Source: Sulfuricella sp. (GTDB lineage: Bacteria; Pseudomonadota; Gammaproteobacteria; Burkholderiales; Sulfuricellaceae). From it: DNA of 64,000 nt. Made by a program: the position numbers and the translations under genes. The notes under the pieces are model-generated. The model was not told the origin of the DNA and searched no databases. It worked only from the letters and a program-made list of their open reading frames with translations. The stretch is from the NCBI GenBank assembly GCA_041651995.1, contig JBAZID010000003.1:124501-188500 (forward strand), given 5' to 3'. This document shows, in pieces, positions 53,239 to 61,301 of the stretch; positions within the stretch are counted from its first letter, which is position 1, and each line of letters opens with the position of its first letter.

Positions 53239-54885
53239 ATGTCCGCCCTCACCCGCCTTCCCAGCTGGCAAGCTTTAAAACTGCACCAGAAAAAAATCGC
53301 GCAACTGCACATGCGCGTCCTGTTCCAGCAGGATCCGCAGCGCTTCGCGCGCTTCTCGCTCAACCAGGGCGGCCTCCTGCTCGACTATTCCAAGAACCTG
53401 CTGACGGAAGAAACCTTCGCCCTGCTCATGCAGCTGGCGCGGGAAGCCCGCCTCAGCCAGTGGACTGACAAAATGTTCGCGGGCGAGGCCATCAACTTTA
53501 CCGAGGGCCGCGCCGTCCTGCATACCGCCCTGCGCAACCGCTCCGGCACGCCGGTGCATGTGGAAGGCAAGGATGTCATGCCCGATGTAAGGCGCGTTCT
53601 CGCACATATGCGCGAATTCTCGGACCAGGTGCGCAGCGGCCAGTGGCGCGGCCACACCGGCAAGGCCATCACGGACATCGTGAACATCGGCATCGGCGGC
53701 TCCGATCTCGGCCCGGTGATGGTCACCGAAGCCCTCAGGCACTACGAGAAACCCGGCCTTAGTGTCCACTTCGTGTCCAACGTCGATGGCACTCATCTGG
53801 CCGAGACGCTCAAGCGCATCCATCCGGAAACCACGCTGTTCGTGGTCGCTTCCAAGACCTTCACCACCCAGGAAACCCTGACCAATGCCCGCTCGGCGCG
53901 GGACTGGCTGCTGCGCGCCGCCGGGGATGAAGCCGCCATCGCCCGGCACTTCGTCGCGGTTTCGACCAACGCCGTTGAAGTCGCCAGATTCGGCATCGAC
54001 ACGGCCAACATGTTCGAGTTCTGGGACTGGGTGGGCGGCCGTTATTCACTGTGGTCGGCGATTGGTCTGCCCATCGCGCTGTATCTCGGCATGGATCATT
54101 TCGAGGCGCTGCTGGAAGGTGCATTCGAGATGGACGAGCATTTCCGCCATGCTCCGTTCGAGCAGAACATGCCGGTCATTCTTGGCCTGCTGGGCATCTG
54201 GTACAACAACTTCTTCGCATCCCAGAGCCACGCCGTATTGCCCTATGACCAGTACCTGCACCGCCTGCCGGCCTATCTCCAGCAGCTGGACATGGAAAGC
54301 AACGGCAAGCGCGTTTCACGCAACGCCAGGACCGTGGATTACCAGACCGGGCCGGTGATCTGGGGCGAGCCCGGCACCAATGGCCAGCACGCCTTCTACC
54401 AGCTAATCCACCAGGGCAGCAAGCTGATTCCGGCGGATTTTCTGGTGCCGGTCGACAGCCACAACCCCATCGGCGACCACCATCGCATTCTGCTGGCCAA
54501 TTTCTTTGCCCAGACACAGGCCCTGATGCAGGGGAAGACCGAAGACGAAGCGCGCGCCGAACTGGAGCACGCGGGCATCAAAGGCAGGAAACTGAAGCAG
54601 TTGCTGCCGCACAAGGTTTTCCCCGGCAACAAACCCACCAATTCCATCCTCTTGCGCAAGGTCACGCCGCATGCCCTGGGTTCGCTGATCGCGCTCTACG
54701 AACACAAGGTGTTCGTACAGGGCATCATCTGGAATCTCAACTCGTTCGACCAGTGGGGCGTGGAACTGGGCAAACAACTGGCCAGCAATATCCTGCCCGA
54801 GCTGAGTCACACTGAAATGGCAACGCGCTTTGATGCCTCCACCAATGGGCTGATCAACCACTTCAAGAAGTTCAGCGCTTCATAG
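53239..54885 (+). CDS. pgi: Glucose-6-phosphate isomerase
   Basis: A 548-residue enzyme interconverting glucose 6-phosphate and fructose 6-phosphate; E. coli Pgi has 549. Signatures include IGIGGSDLGPVMV, FVVASKTFTTQETL, and GEPGTNGQHAFYQLIHQGSK. It links gluconeogenesis to glycogen synthesis, consistent with its place next to glgB. Its 3' end converges with the DUF4139 gene, leaving 12 bp between them. Confidence 0.97.
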   Translation: MSALTRLPSWQALKLHQKKIAQLHMRVLFQQDPQRFARFSLNQGGLLLDYSKNLLTEETFALLMQLAREARLSQWTDKMFAGEAINFTEGRAVLHTALRNRSGTPVHVEGKDVMPDVRRVLAHMREFSDQVRSGQWRGHTGKAITDIVNIGIGGSDLGPVMVTEALRHYEKPGLSVHFVSNVDGTHLAETLKRIHPETTLFVVASKTFTTQETLTNARSARDWLLRAAGDEAAIARHFVAVSTNAVEVARFGIDTANMFEFWDWVGGRYSLWSAIGLPIALYLGMDHFEALLEGAFEMDEHFRHAPFEQNMPVILGLLGIWYNNFFASQSHAVLPYDQYLHRLPAYLQQLDMESNGKRVSRNARTVDYQTGPVIWGEPGTNGQHAFYQLIHQGSKLIPADFLVPVDSHNPIGDHHRILLANFFAQTQALMQGKTEDEARAELEHAGIKGRKLKQLLPHKVFPGNKPTNSILLRKVTPHALGSLIALYEHKVFVQGIIWNLNSFDQWGVELGKQLASNILPELSHTEMATRFDASTNGLINHFKKFSAS

Positions 54886-54897
54886 CATTTTGAAAAT

Positions 54898-56340
54898 TTA
54901 CAGTTTCACCCGCACCCGGTAATCCAGCACTGCCTTGCCCCGTGCAGGCACCTGCAAACTCCAGAGTGCTGTATTGCTCGCCGCCTTGCGGTGCGGGTGG
55001 CTCTCAGCCAGCACCTCCCAATCTCCCGGCAGCGGCTCCATTACTTTCACTGTCACCGCTTCATCCTTGGCGTTCTTCAGTTCGATCTGGTATGCGCTCT
55101 CGAAAATGGCGTTGTAACGGCTGGTCCCGGATATTTTCTGGAAGTTGGTCTGCTTCTTGTCTGCCGTGACATCAAATGCCTCACCCAGCTTGAGCCGGAC
55201 CTTTTCACCACGTGGGGTATGGTCTATGCGGTCTTCTCCCACGAACTGGGCGTTGCCAGCCGTATCTTTTTTGTAAACCCGAATCACGCCCCTGGGCAAA
55301 GGCACCCCCAGTCCACCGCCTTTGTTCTCGAATTCAACAAAAATGCCCACTTTCATTTTCTGCCCCAGATCACCCTGGCTGCTGCGGTAGTAATAATCCC
55401 TGCCTTGCAACAAAAGCTCCTTGTGCACCGGAACACTGCTCACTGACAGCAGGGCCACCTGTTTGGTTTGCTGTTCGGCGATGGAGGCGGGACGCTCCAA
55501 TGAATAGAAGTGATATTCGAACAGGCTTTCTTCCGCCATGGCCGGCGCGGCCATGGATTCAGCCTTCATGACCCGGCCATCCCGAGCGGAAGCCATCTCC
55601 TGACGCACCCGGTTCACATCCCCGGCGACCAGTTGCAATTTTGCATTAGGGTAGCTGCTGCCACTGACGTTGGTCAGCGTGACCCAGCCGTTCAAATCGA
55701 GCCTGTCATCAGCCGGGTTCAGCTCGGCCACGTAATCCGCACGCCAGGAAAGCCCTGCGGTGAGATAGCTCAGTTCCATTGGGCGTTCGCCACCTGCATG
55801 TGCCTGAAAGCTGATCACCAGCGTCGGACGATCACGCAGATTGGCCGGCACGGTCCTGAATGCCAGGCGCCCCGGCAGGCCGGTTTCAATGCGATCCGCA
55901 AATTCAAGCACTACGCCGCCATTAACGCCGAGAACAGTGGCGGCTTCGCTGCTTTCCACACCCGTAGCCGGGTTGGTCCGGATCACCGTCACGCTCTGGC
56001 CGACATATTTATCCAGCAGCTTCTGTGGCGTAAGCAAATCGAAATCGAAATTCTGCTCCAGCAAGACGATTCCATCGCTCCCAGTCAGGCTGCGCAGCAA
56101 GGCCGTTTCAGGCATGATGCGCGCGCTCACGTCACGCCAGGCGAGGCGGTTTACCCCCTTCTCCGGCGCCACCCTGCGCTGGTCCTTGATCAAGGCGAGA
56201 TTTTCGTTATAGATAGTGACCGCCACCTGCTGCTGGTCCTTGAGTGTGCTCAATGTCTCCGGCACAGGGGCAGATTGTGCCTGCGCTGCCAGCAGCAGCA
56301 TAAGGGCACCCCAGCCATGAGCTTGCGCATTGAAAACCAT
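54898..56340 (-). CDS. Exported DUF4139 protein
   Basis: A 480-residue exported protein with a signal peptide at residues 1-23 (LMLLLAAQAQSA). The mature protein is beta-rich: VTIYNENLALIKDQR, then GLSWRADYVAELN and LNGWVTLTNVSGSSYPNAKL, which are family marks of DUF4139. A possible coiled linker lies near 245-275. The C-terminus is an Ig-like domain. Function is not established. The gene begins 11 bp after the mltB stop region, on the same strand, so both act in the envelope and are probably co-transcribed. Confidence 0.85.
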   Translation of the reverse strand: MVFNAQAHGWGALMLLLAAQAQSAPVPETLSTLKDQQQVAVTIYNENLALIKDQRRVAPEKGVNRLAWRDVSARIMPETALLRSLTGSDGIVLLEQNFDFDLLTPQKLLDKYVGQSVTVIRTNPATGVESSEAATVLGVNGGVVLEFADRIETGLPGRLAFRTVPANLRDRPTLVISFQAHAGGERPMELSYLTAGLSWRADYVAELNPADDRLDLNGWVTLTNVSGSSYPNAKLQLVAGDVNRVRQEMASARDGRVMKAESMAAPAMAEESLFEYHFYSLERPASIAEQQTKQVALLSVSSVPVHKELLLQGRDYYYRSSQGDLGQKMKVGIFVEFENKGGGLGVPLPRGVIRVYKKDTAGNAQFVGEDRIDHTPRGEKVRLKLGEAFDVTADKKQTNFQKISGTSRYNAIFESAYQIELKNAKDEAVTVKVMEPLPGDWEVLAESHPHRKAASNTALWSLQVPARGKAVLDYRVRVKL

Positions 56341-56351
56341 GAGGATTCTCC

Positions 56352-57368
56352 TTAATCGAGGGAAGACGCACGCGCCAGGCGGATTTCCCGGCTCAGCTGA
56401 TAGACCGAAAGGGCGTAAAACGGATTGCGGTTGTAGCGCGTGATCACATAGAAATTGTTCAGTCCCAGCCAGTACTCCTGCCCGTCGCCGACATCCACGG
56501 ACAGCAAGGCGGCCAGCGTCTCCGGTGCCAAAGCTTCAGCCGCCACAACACCGAGCGCGCGCAACTGCTCCATGCTGTGCTGCGGCTTCAAGCCTCCCCG
56601 CAGAAGGCCGCTGGAAGCCGCATCCTGCTGCAGAAAGGCGCGTATCGCCACCGGCAGGTTGGTTTCCCAGCCATGAGCCTTGAGGTAATTGGCAACACTG
56701 CCAATTGCATCGCTGGAATTGCGCCACAAATCGCGCCGCCCATCACCATCGAAATCGACTGCATAAGTCCGGTAGCTACTGGGCATGAACTGGGGAATCC
56801 CCATTGCACCGGCGAACGAGCCCCGAATCGAGAGCGGGTCTTTGCCCTCCTCGCGCATCAGCAGCAGGTATTGCTCCAGTTCACCACGGAAGAATTCTCC
56901 GCGACGCGGATAATCAAAGGCCAGTGTAGCCAGAGTATCAAGCACGGGATGGGACAGGGGGTAAGTGCCATAACGGGTTTCCACCCCGATAATGGCCACG
57001 ATCACCTCCTCGGGAACACCATAAATCTGGCGAGCACGCGTCAGCGCCGCTTCATTCTCGCTCCAGAAACTGACGCCATGATAAATGCGCCACAAATTCA
57101 CGAAATTGGCACGGTAACGAGTCCATGAAGGGGGCTTCACCACCTTGTTGGTCATGGTCTTTGCCACACTCGGGCGCAGCGTCACCTGAGCGAACATAAC
57201 ATTCAACTCATCAGCATCGAAACCATGCTTATCAACCATTTCGGCCACAAACTGCCGCACGTCAGCCCGCCCGGAAAAGGAAGTGGCGTCCGCTACCGGC
57301 TGCGTCCAGAGGAGCAACTGGACAAACAGGAACACGGCAAACAGGAACAGATAATTTTTGAGCGGCAT
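56352..57368 (-). CDS. mltB: Lytic murein transglycosylase B
   Basis: A 338-residue lytic transglycosylase that cleaves peptidoglycan glycan strands with formation of 1,6-anhydroMurNAc. The N-terminus has a hydrophobic signal (residues 5-22) without a lipobox cysteine, so it is likely soluble periplasmic rather than lipid-anchored. The catalytic glutamate is E130 in GVETRYGTYPL; GSFAGAMGIPQFMPSSY and the SVANYLKAHGW segment are also typical. NagZ, which processes the released anhydro-muropeptides, is encoded at 61932-63008. Confidence 0.93.
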   Translation of the reverse strand: MPLKNYLFLFAVFLFVQLLLWTQPVADATSFSGRADVRQFVAEMVDKHGFDADELNVMFAQVTLRPSVAKTMTNKVVKPPSWTRYRANFVNLWRIYHGVSFWSENEAALTRARQIYGVPEEVIVAIIGVETRYGTYPLSHPVLDTLATLAFDYPRRGEFFRGELEQYLLLMREEGKDPLSIRGSFAGAMGIPQFMPSSYRTYAVDFDGDGRRDLWRNSSDAIGSVANYLKAHGWETNLPVAIRAFLQQDAASSGLLRGGLKPQHSMEQLRALGVVAAEALAPETLAALLSVDVGDGQEYWLGLNNFYVITRYNRNPFYALSVYQLSREIRLARASSLD

Positions 57369-57440
57369 GGGGTACAGGTTTACTGCAAACCATCATGCTT
57401 GGCAAGTCAAAACCATTTAATGCCAAGCCAGACCGGATTC

Positions 57441-57469
57441 ATTACACCCTACAAATTTGGGTCTATAAT
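57441..57469 (+). promoter_or_regulatory. Putative sigma70 promoter for the small acidic protein
   Basis: ATTACA at 57441-57446 and a perfect TATAAT at 57464-57469, spaced 17 bp, lie 46 bp upstream of the ATG at 57516. The -35 matches four of six consensus bases. Confidence 0.5.
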
Positions 57470-57515
57470 AAATTCAGTTTTTGTCACAAATGCAAATTGC
57501 GAGGAGACAACGACA

Positions 57516-57785
57516 ATGACAGAACACACCCCTCCACCCGAGGCGGATCAAGCCCGCATCATCGAACGACCTGATGGCTACTACTGGCAGGAAAGAGTAA
57601 CCGACAAGGCATTCGGCCCGTTCCCGACATTGCTGGACGCCATGCAGGATATGGAATACAACGATGAAAGTGATTACGAACCGGGAGAAACACTGGAAGA
57701 AGCAGAAGCAGAATTGGGCATCGCGGACTGGATCGACCCTGAAACCGGGTTACCGGGTGAAGAATCGCATCACCTGGTTGACTGA
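57516..57785 (+). CDS. Small acidic conserved-looking protein
   Basis: An 89-residue, strongly acidic soluble protein: RIIERPDGYYWQERVTDKAF and GPFPTLLDAMQDMEYNDESD, then an EEAEAELGIADWIDPETG tail. The pattern 'rPdGyyW-f-fGPF-t--eA--D' resembles small proteobacterial proteins of unknown function; I do not assign one. GAGGAG lies nine bases upstream of the ATG and a good -10 lies before it. The in-frame extension to 57225 is antisense to mltB and is rejected. It ends just before the convergent tRNA genes. Confidence 0.75.
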   Translation: MTEHTPPPEADQARIIERPDGYYWQERVTDKAFGPFPTLLDAMQDMEYNDESDYEPGETLEEAEAELGIADWIDPETGLPGEESHHLVD

Positions 57786-57800
57786 AAATCTCATTTGGAG

Positions 57801-57887
57801 TGGTGCCCAGGACCGGACTTGAACCGGTATGACCTTGCGATCGACGGATTTTAAGTCCGTTGCGTCTACCAATTTCGCCACCCGGGC
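57801..57887 (-). tRNA. tRNA-Leu (UAA)
   Basis: An 87-base tRNA with 3' CCA encoded. The acceptor stem GCCCGGG pairs with CCTGGGC (one G-U), the anticodon loop is ACTTAAAAT with anticodon TAA, a long variable arm of class II type is present, and the T loop reads GTTCAAGTC. The discriminator base is A, as in leucine tRNAs. Confidence 0.95.
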
Positions 57888-57895
57888 TGGGAATT

Positions 57896-57969
57896 TGGAG
57901 GCGGGGACCGGAATCGAACCGGTCTAAACGGCTTTGCAGGCCGCTGCATAACCTCTTTGCTACCCCGCC
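57896..57969 (-). tRNA. tRNA-Cys (GCA)
   Basis: A 74-base tRNA with encoded CCA. The acceptor stem is GGCGGGG/CCCCGCC, the anticodon loop CCTGCAAAG has anticodon GCA, and the T arm is CCGGTTCGATTCCGG. Discriminator U as expected for cysteine. Confidence 0.96.
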
Positions 57970-58030
57970 AGTGTGATCTGGCTATTGAAGCTTTCGTTAA
58001 TTCCAGCGATCGGTAACAACCGGAACTAAA

Positions 58031-58054
58031 AAGGGAAAGCTGACGCTTTCCCTT
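58031..58054 (-). terminator. Terminator-like hairpin between tRNA-Gly and tRNA-Cys
   Basis: A perfect 10-bp stem (AAGGGAAAGC/GCTTTCCCTT) with a four-base loop; on the - strand it is followed by TTTTT. It lies downstream of tRNA-Gly and upstream of tRNA-Cys. It could end the tRNA-Gly transcript or attenuate expression of the next two tRNAs. Confidence 0.75.
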
Positions 58055-58059
58055 GAATC

Positions 58060-58135
58060 TGGAGCGGGAAACGAGATTCGAACTCGCGACCTATACCTTG
58101 GCAAGGTATCGCTCTACCAACTGAGCTATTCCCGC
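58060..58135 (-). tRNA. tRNA-Gly (GCC)
   Basis: A 76-base tRNA with encoded CCA. The acceptor stem GCGGGAA pairs with TTCCCGC, the D arm is AGCTCAGTTGGTAGAGC, the anticodon loop CTTGCCAAG gives GCC, and the T arm is GCGAGTTCGAATCTCGT. First of three tandem tRNA genes on the - strand. Confidence 0.97.
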
Positions 58136-58191
58136 GTTTGAGAAGCCGCTATTCTAATGATTTAGCCTTTGATGTCAAGCCTCTCGCACTA

Positions 58192-58764
58192 TCAATTTTG
58201 CCCGGCGATCTGTGGCCAGGCCTTTTTCAGGTAATAAGCCATTGACCACAAAGTCAAAATTGCAGCGATATAAATCAGGGCTGTTCCCGCGGCGTGCGCA
58301 TCGAACATCCCAGCAACGCGATCGTGATACAGCAACAGCAGGATAGCAGCCATTTGTGCCGTGGTTTTGAGTTTCCCGATGAAGGAAACGGCGACATTCT
58401 TGCTCTTCCCGATGCCTGCCATCCATTCCCGCAGGGCAGAAATCGCAATTTCGCGACCAATGATGATCAGGGCGATGCCGACGTCCACTCGTTGCAGCTT
58501 GACCAGCACGACCAGTGCCGCAGCCACCATGAGCTTATCGGCAACCGGGTCGAGAAAGGCGCCAAAAGCGGACATCTGGTTCAGGGCCCGCGCCAGATAG
58601 CCATCCAGCCAGTCGGTTATGGCCGCCACGACGAAGATCATGGTTGCATAGAAGTTGACCGCATGCGGCTCGATCCAAGACGCGGGCAGATAGAAAACCG
58701 CGACGAACACCGGGATCAGGACGATCCTGAGCCAGGTAAGCAAGTTGGGTATATTCATGGGCAT
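58192..58764 (-). CDS. pgsA: CDP-diacylglycerol-glycerol-3-phosphate 3-phosphatidyltransferase
   Basis: A 190-residue integral membrane enzyme that makes phosphatidylglycerol phosphate. The CDP-alcohol phosphotransferase motif is visible as TDWLDGYLARALNQMSAFGA then FLDPVADKL (D-x2-D-G-x2-A-R-x8-G-x3-D-x3-D) near residues 50-77. Five or six membrane helices. MPMNIPNLLTWLRI is the usual N-terminus of the group. It directly follows uvrC on the same strand, the common uvrC-pgsA-tRNA order. Confidence 0.96.
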   Translation of the reverse strand: MPMNIPNLLTWLRIVLIPVFVAVFYLPASWIEPHAVNFYATMIFVVAAITDWLDGYLARALNQMSAFGAFLDPVADKLMVAAALVVLVKLQRVDVGIALIIIGREIAISALREWMAGIGKSKNVAVSFIGKLKTTAQMAAILLLLYHDRVAGMFDAHAAGTALIYIAAILTLWSMAYYLKKAWPQIAGQN

Positions 58765-58786
58765 ATTGATTTAGGGCGTATTAACG

Positions 58787-60586
58787 CTAATGCAGTTCCT
58801 GATAAATTTTTTCCGCCAGAGCACGGCTGATACCCTCTACCTGGGCCAGTTCATCCACATTCGCCCCGGCCACCCCCTTCAGGCCCCCAAAACGAGCCAG
58901 AAGGCGCTGCCTGCGCTTGGCGCCAATGCCACCGATATCCTCCAGCGACGAATGGGTGCGGGCCTTGCCACGCCTGGCACGATGCCCGCTGATGGCAAAG
59001 CGGTGCGCTTCATCGCGCACTTGCTGAATCAGGTGCAAGGCCGGACTATCCTTGGGCAATTGTAACGGTTTGTCGCGTTCCGGGAAAATAAGCTGTTCCA
59101 GCCCCGGCTTGCGCGCCTCGCCCTTGGCCACGCCGACCACCGCCACGTCGTTCAGTCCCAGTTCGGTCAGTATTTCCAGCGCACTGCCGAGCTGCCCCTT
59201 GCCACCGTCGATCAGGATCAGGTCCGGCATCTTGCCCTCGCCCGCCGCAATCTTGCGATAGCGCCGCTCCAGCACCGAGCGCATCGCTGCATAATCGTCC
59301 CCCGGCGTAATGCCGCTGATGTTATAGCGCCGGTACTCGCCATTGCGCATATCGCCCTGATCGAACACCACGCACGAGGCTACCGTCGCCTCGCCCATGG
59401 TATGGCTGATATCAAAGCACTCGATGCGCTGCATGCTATCGGGCAAATCCAGAGCCTGCTGCAAGGCCTGGAGACGCGCTTCCTGATTAGCCTGCTGGCT
59501 CTGGCGCTGCTCGACTGCCAGGCGGGCATTGGTGAGCGCCATTTCCACCCACACGCGGCGCTCCCCCGTTGGGTGGCTGTTGATCTGTACTTTGTGCTGC
59601 GCCTGCTCGCTCAGCAGCGTTTCCAGCACTTCGCCATCAATCTGCTCACTGACAAAAATCTGGCGCGGCACGAACTGGTTCAAATAATGCTGACCCAGGA
59701 ATGCCTCCAGGGCCGTTGCGGTATCGTATTCCCCGGCGTGGCTGGGGAAAAAACTCTTGTCGCCCAGATGCCGTCCGCCGCGCACCATGACCAGGTTGAC
59801 GCTCACCATGCCCTGCTTTTCGTAGCAGGCGACGATATCGGCATCCGCGCCGCTGCCGCTGCTGACATACTGTTTCTCCTGCACCTGGCGCAGGGCACTG
59901 ATCTGGTCGCGGTACAGCGCCGCCTCCTCATAGCGCAAAGCTTCAGCCGCCGCCTGCATCTTATCCATCAAAGCCGCCATGACCTGCTGGTCCTTGCCCT
60001 GCATGAACAGGGCCGCGTTGTGCACGTCGGCGCGGTAGTTTTCGTCATCGATCAAGCCGACACAAGGCGCGGTGCAACGCTGGATCTGGTGCAGCAGGCA
60101 GGGGCGCGAGCGGTTGTTGAAAACACTGTCCTCGCAGGTGCGCAGGCGAAAAATCTTCTGCAACAACTGGATGCTCTCCTTGACCGCGCCGGCATTGGGG
60201 AAGGGACCGAAATACTGGTTGCCCTTGTGCTGCACGCCACGATAGTAGGCAAGGCGCGGGAAGCGGTGGCCGGAAAGCACGATGTAGGGGTAGGACTTGT
60301 CATCGCGGAACAGGATATTGAAACGCGGCGCCAGCGACTTGATCAGGTTGTTTTCGAGCAGCAGCGCTTCGGCCTCGCTGCGCGTCACCGTGGTTTCGAT
60401 GGCTGCGATCTGCGAAACCATCAGGCGTGTGCGCGGCACGTGGCTGGTCTTCTGAAAATAGGACGCAACGCGCTTTTTCAGGTCGCGCGCCTTGCCGACG
60501 TAGATCACCTCCCCCGCCGCATTGAGCATGCGGTAGACCCCGGGCAGATGGGTCAGGCTGGCGAGAAAAGGCTTGCTGTCGAACAT
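58787..60586 (-). CDS. uvrC: Excinuclease ABC subunit C
   Basis: A 599-residue nucleotide-excision-repair nuclease that makes both incisions with UvrB. GIY-YIG domain at the N-terminus (GVYRMLNAAGEVIYVGKARD), the RCTAPC cysteine region near 166, a UvrB-interacting UVR segment, an RNase H-like domain with FDISHTMGEATVAS and LILIDGGKGQL, and a C-terminal helix-hairpin-helix pair. The ATG at 60586 (MFDSKPFL) gives the standard length; the frame stays open 40 codons upstream through a tautomerase remnant and is not used. pgsA follows after 22 bp. Confidence 0.97.
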   Translation of the reverse strand: MFDSKPFLASLTHLPGVYRMLNAAGEVIYVGKARDLKKRVASYFQKTSHVPRTRLMVSQIAAIETTVTRSEAEALLLENNLIKSLAPRFNILFRDDKSYPYIVLSGHRFPRLAYYRGVQHKGNQYFGPFPNAGAVKESIQLLQKIFRLRTCEDSVFNNRSRPCLLHQIQRCTAPCVGLIDDENYRADVHNAALFMQGKDQQVMAALMDKMQAAAEALRYEEAALYRDQISALRQVQEKQYVSSGSGADADIVACYEKQGMVSVNLVMVRGGRHLGDKSFFPSHAGEYDTATALEAFLGQHYLNQFVPRQIFVSEQIDGEVLETLLSEQAQHKVQINSHPTGERRVWVEMALTNARLAVEQRQSQQANQEARLQALQQALDLPDSMQRIECFDISHTMGEATVASCVVFDQGDMRNGEYRRYNISGITPGDDYAAMRSVLERRYRKIAAGEGKMPDLILIDGGKGQLGSALEILTELGLNDVAVVGVAKGEARKPGLEQLIFPERDKPLQLPKDSPALHLIQQVRDEAHRFAISGHRARRGKARTHSSLEDIGGIGAKRRQRLLARFGGLKGVAGANVDELAQVEGISRALAEKIYQELH

Positions 60587-60597
60587 TAACGGAGCCC

Positions 60598-60669
60598 TTA
60601 ATCCTCGGCGATCTTCTGCTTTTGCTCGCGGCTCAGGCTGCCGGCGATACGGATATTGACGTAGGGCAT
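60598..60669 (-). pseudogene. 4-oxalocrotonate tautomerase N-terminal remnant (23 codons)
   Basis: A 23-codon frame beginning MPYVNIRIAGSLSREQKQ and ending after IAED with TAA. Pro-1 after Met, the VNIRI strand and the S-L-S-R-E-Q-K helix start are the exact N-terminal pattern of 4-oxalocrotonate tautomerase subunits, which normally have about 60-75 residues. GGAG lies seven bases upstream of its ATG. The rest of the gene is gone; uvrC starts 11 bases after its stop. The UDG gene's 3' end overlaps it in another frame. Confidence 0.65.
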
Positions 60670-61301
60670 GGAGAGGCTCCATCAAGATGGTTGCGGATAT
60701 CGGCAAACACCGCCTCGAACATCCCGGTGGTGAGCCGGCGGGTCTGGGTATTGTAGCGGCTGCAGTGATAGCTGGAATAAAGGCTCAACCCGCTGGGCAG
60801 ATCATAGCGGGTAGCATGACCGAACGGATATGCCTTGATCTTCAGCCCTTGCGCCAACAGCACTGCCTGATGCGCCACATTACCCAGTGCCAGCACCGCG
60901 GTTCCCTGCGGCAAAACAGCCAGCTCCTCGCGTAGAAAAACGTTGCATTGCCTGATCTCGGCAGTTTCCGGCTTGTTCTGTGGCGGCAGACACTTCACCG
61001 CATTGGTGATGCGGCAGCCGAGAAGCTTCAGGCCATCGCCGGCGCTGACGGATTCGGACCCGGAAGCAAAGCCAAAGCGGTGCAAGGTCTGATACAGCAG
61101 AATCCCGGCATGATCGCCGGTAAACGGACGCCCAGTGCGGTTGGCGCCGTGCATGCCGGGTGCCAGGCCAACGATCAGCAAGCGCGGGTTAGCGTCGCCA
61201 AAGGGCACGACCGGGCGGGCATGATAAGCGGGATTTTCTGCTTTGACTTCATCGAGAAAACTGGCCAGGCGCGGGCATTGGCGACAGGAAGTAAGGTTCA
61301 T
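60633..61301 (-). CDS. Uracil-DNA glycosylase, family 5 (UDGb-like)
   Basis: A 222-residue Fe-S uracil-DNA glycosylase. The catalytic region LIVGLAPGMHGANRTGRPFT near residues 42-61 lacks the usual polar Asp/Asn of family 1 and matches family 5; the second motif is SSYHCSRYN near 176. Cluster cysteines are CRQC (residues 6-9) with later cysteines in NAVKCLPPQ and RQCNVF. It removes uracil and other deaminated bases. The last ~18 residues (SPCPTSISVSPAA) are read through a tautomerase remnant, so the original C-terminus may have been altered. Usually found in actinobacteria, archaea and some proteobacteria. Confidence 0.88.
   Translation of the reverse strand: MNLTSCRQCPRLASFLDEVKAENPAYHARPVVPFGDANPRLLIVGLAPGMHGANRTGRPFTGDHAGILLYQTLHRFGFASGSESVSAGDGLKLLGCRITNAVKCLPPQNKPETAEIRQCNVFLREELAVLPQGTAVLALGNVAHQAVLLAQGLKIKAYPFGHATRYDLPSGLSLYSSYHCSRYNTQTRRLTTGMFEAVFADIRNHLDGASPCPTSISVSPAA

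Noticed and set aside
60587..60706. 40-codon N-terminal extension of UvrC
   Set aside because: It reads antiparallel to no known domain, crosses the tautomerase remnant and is unnecessary: ATG 60586 gives the canonical UvrC N-terminus.
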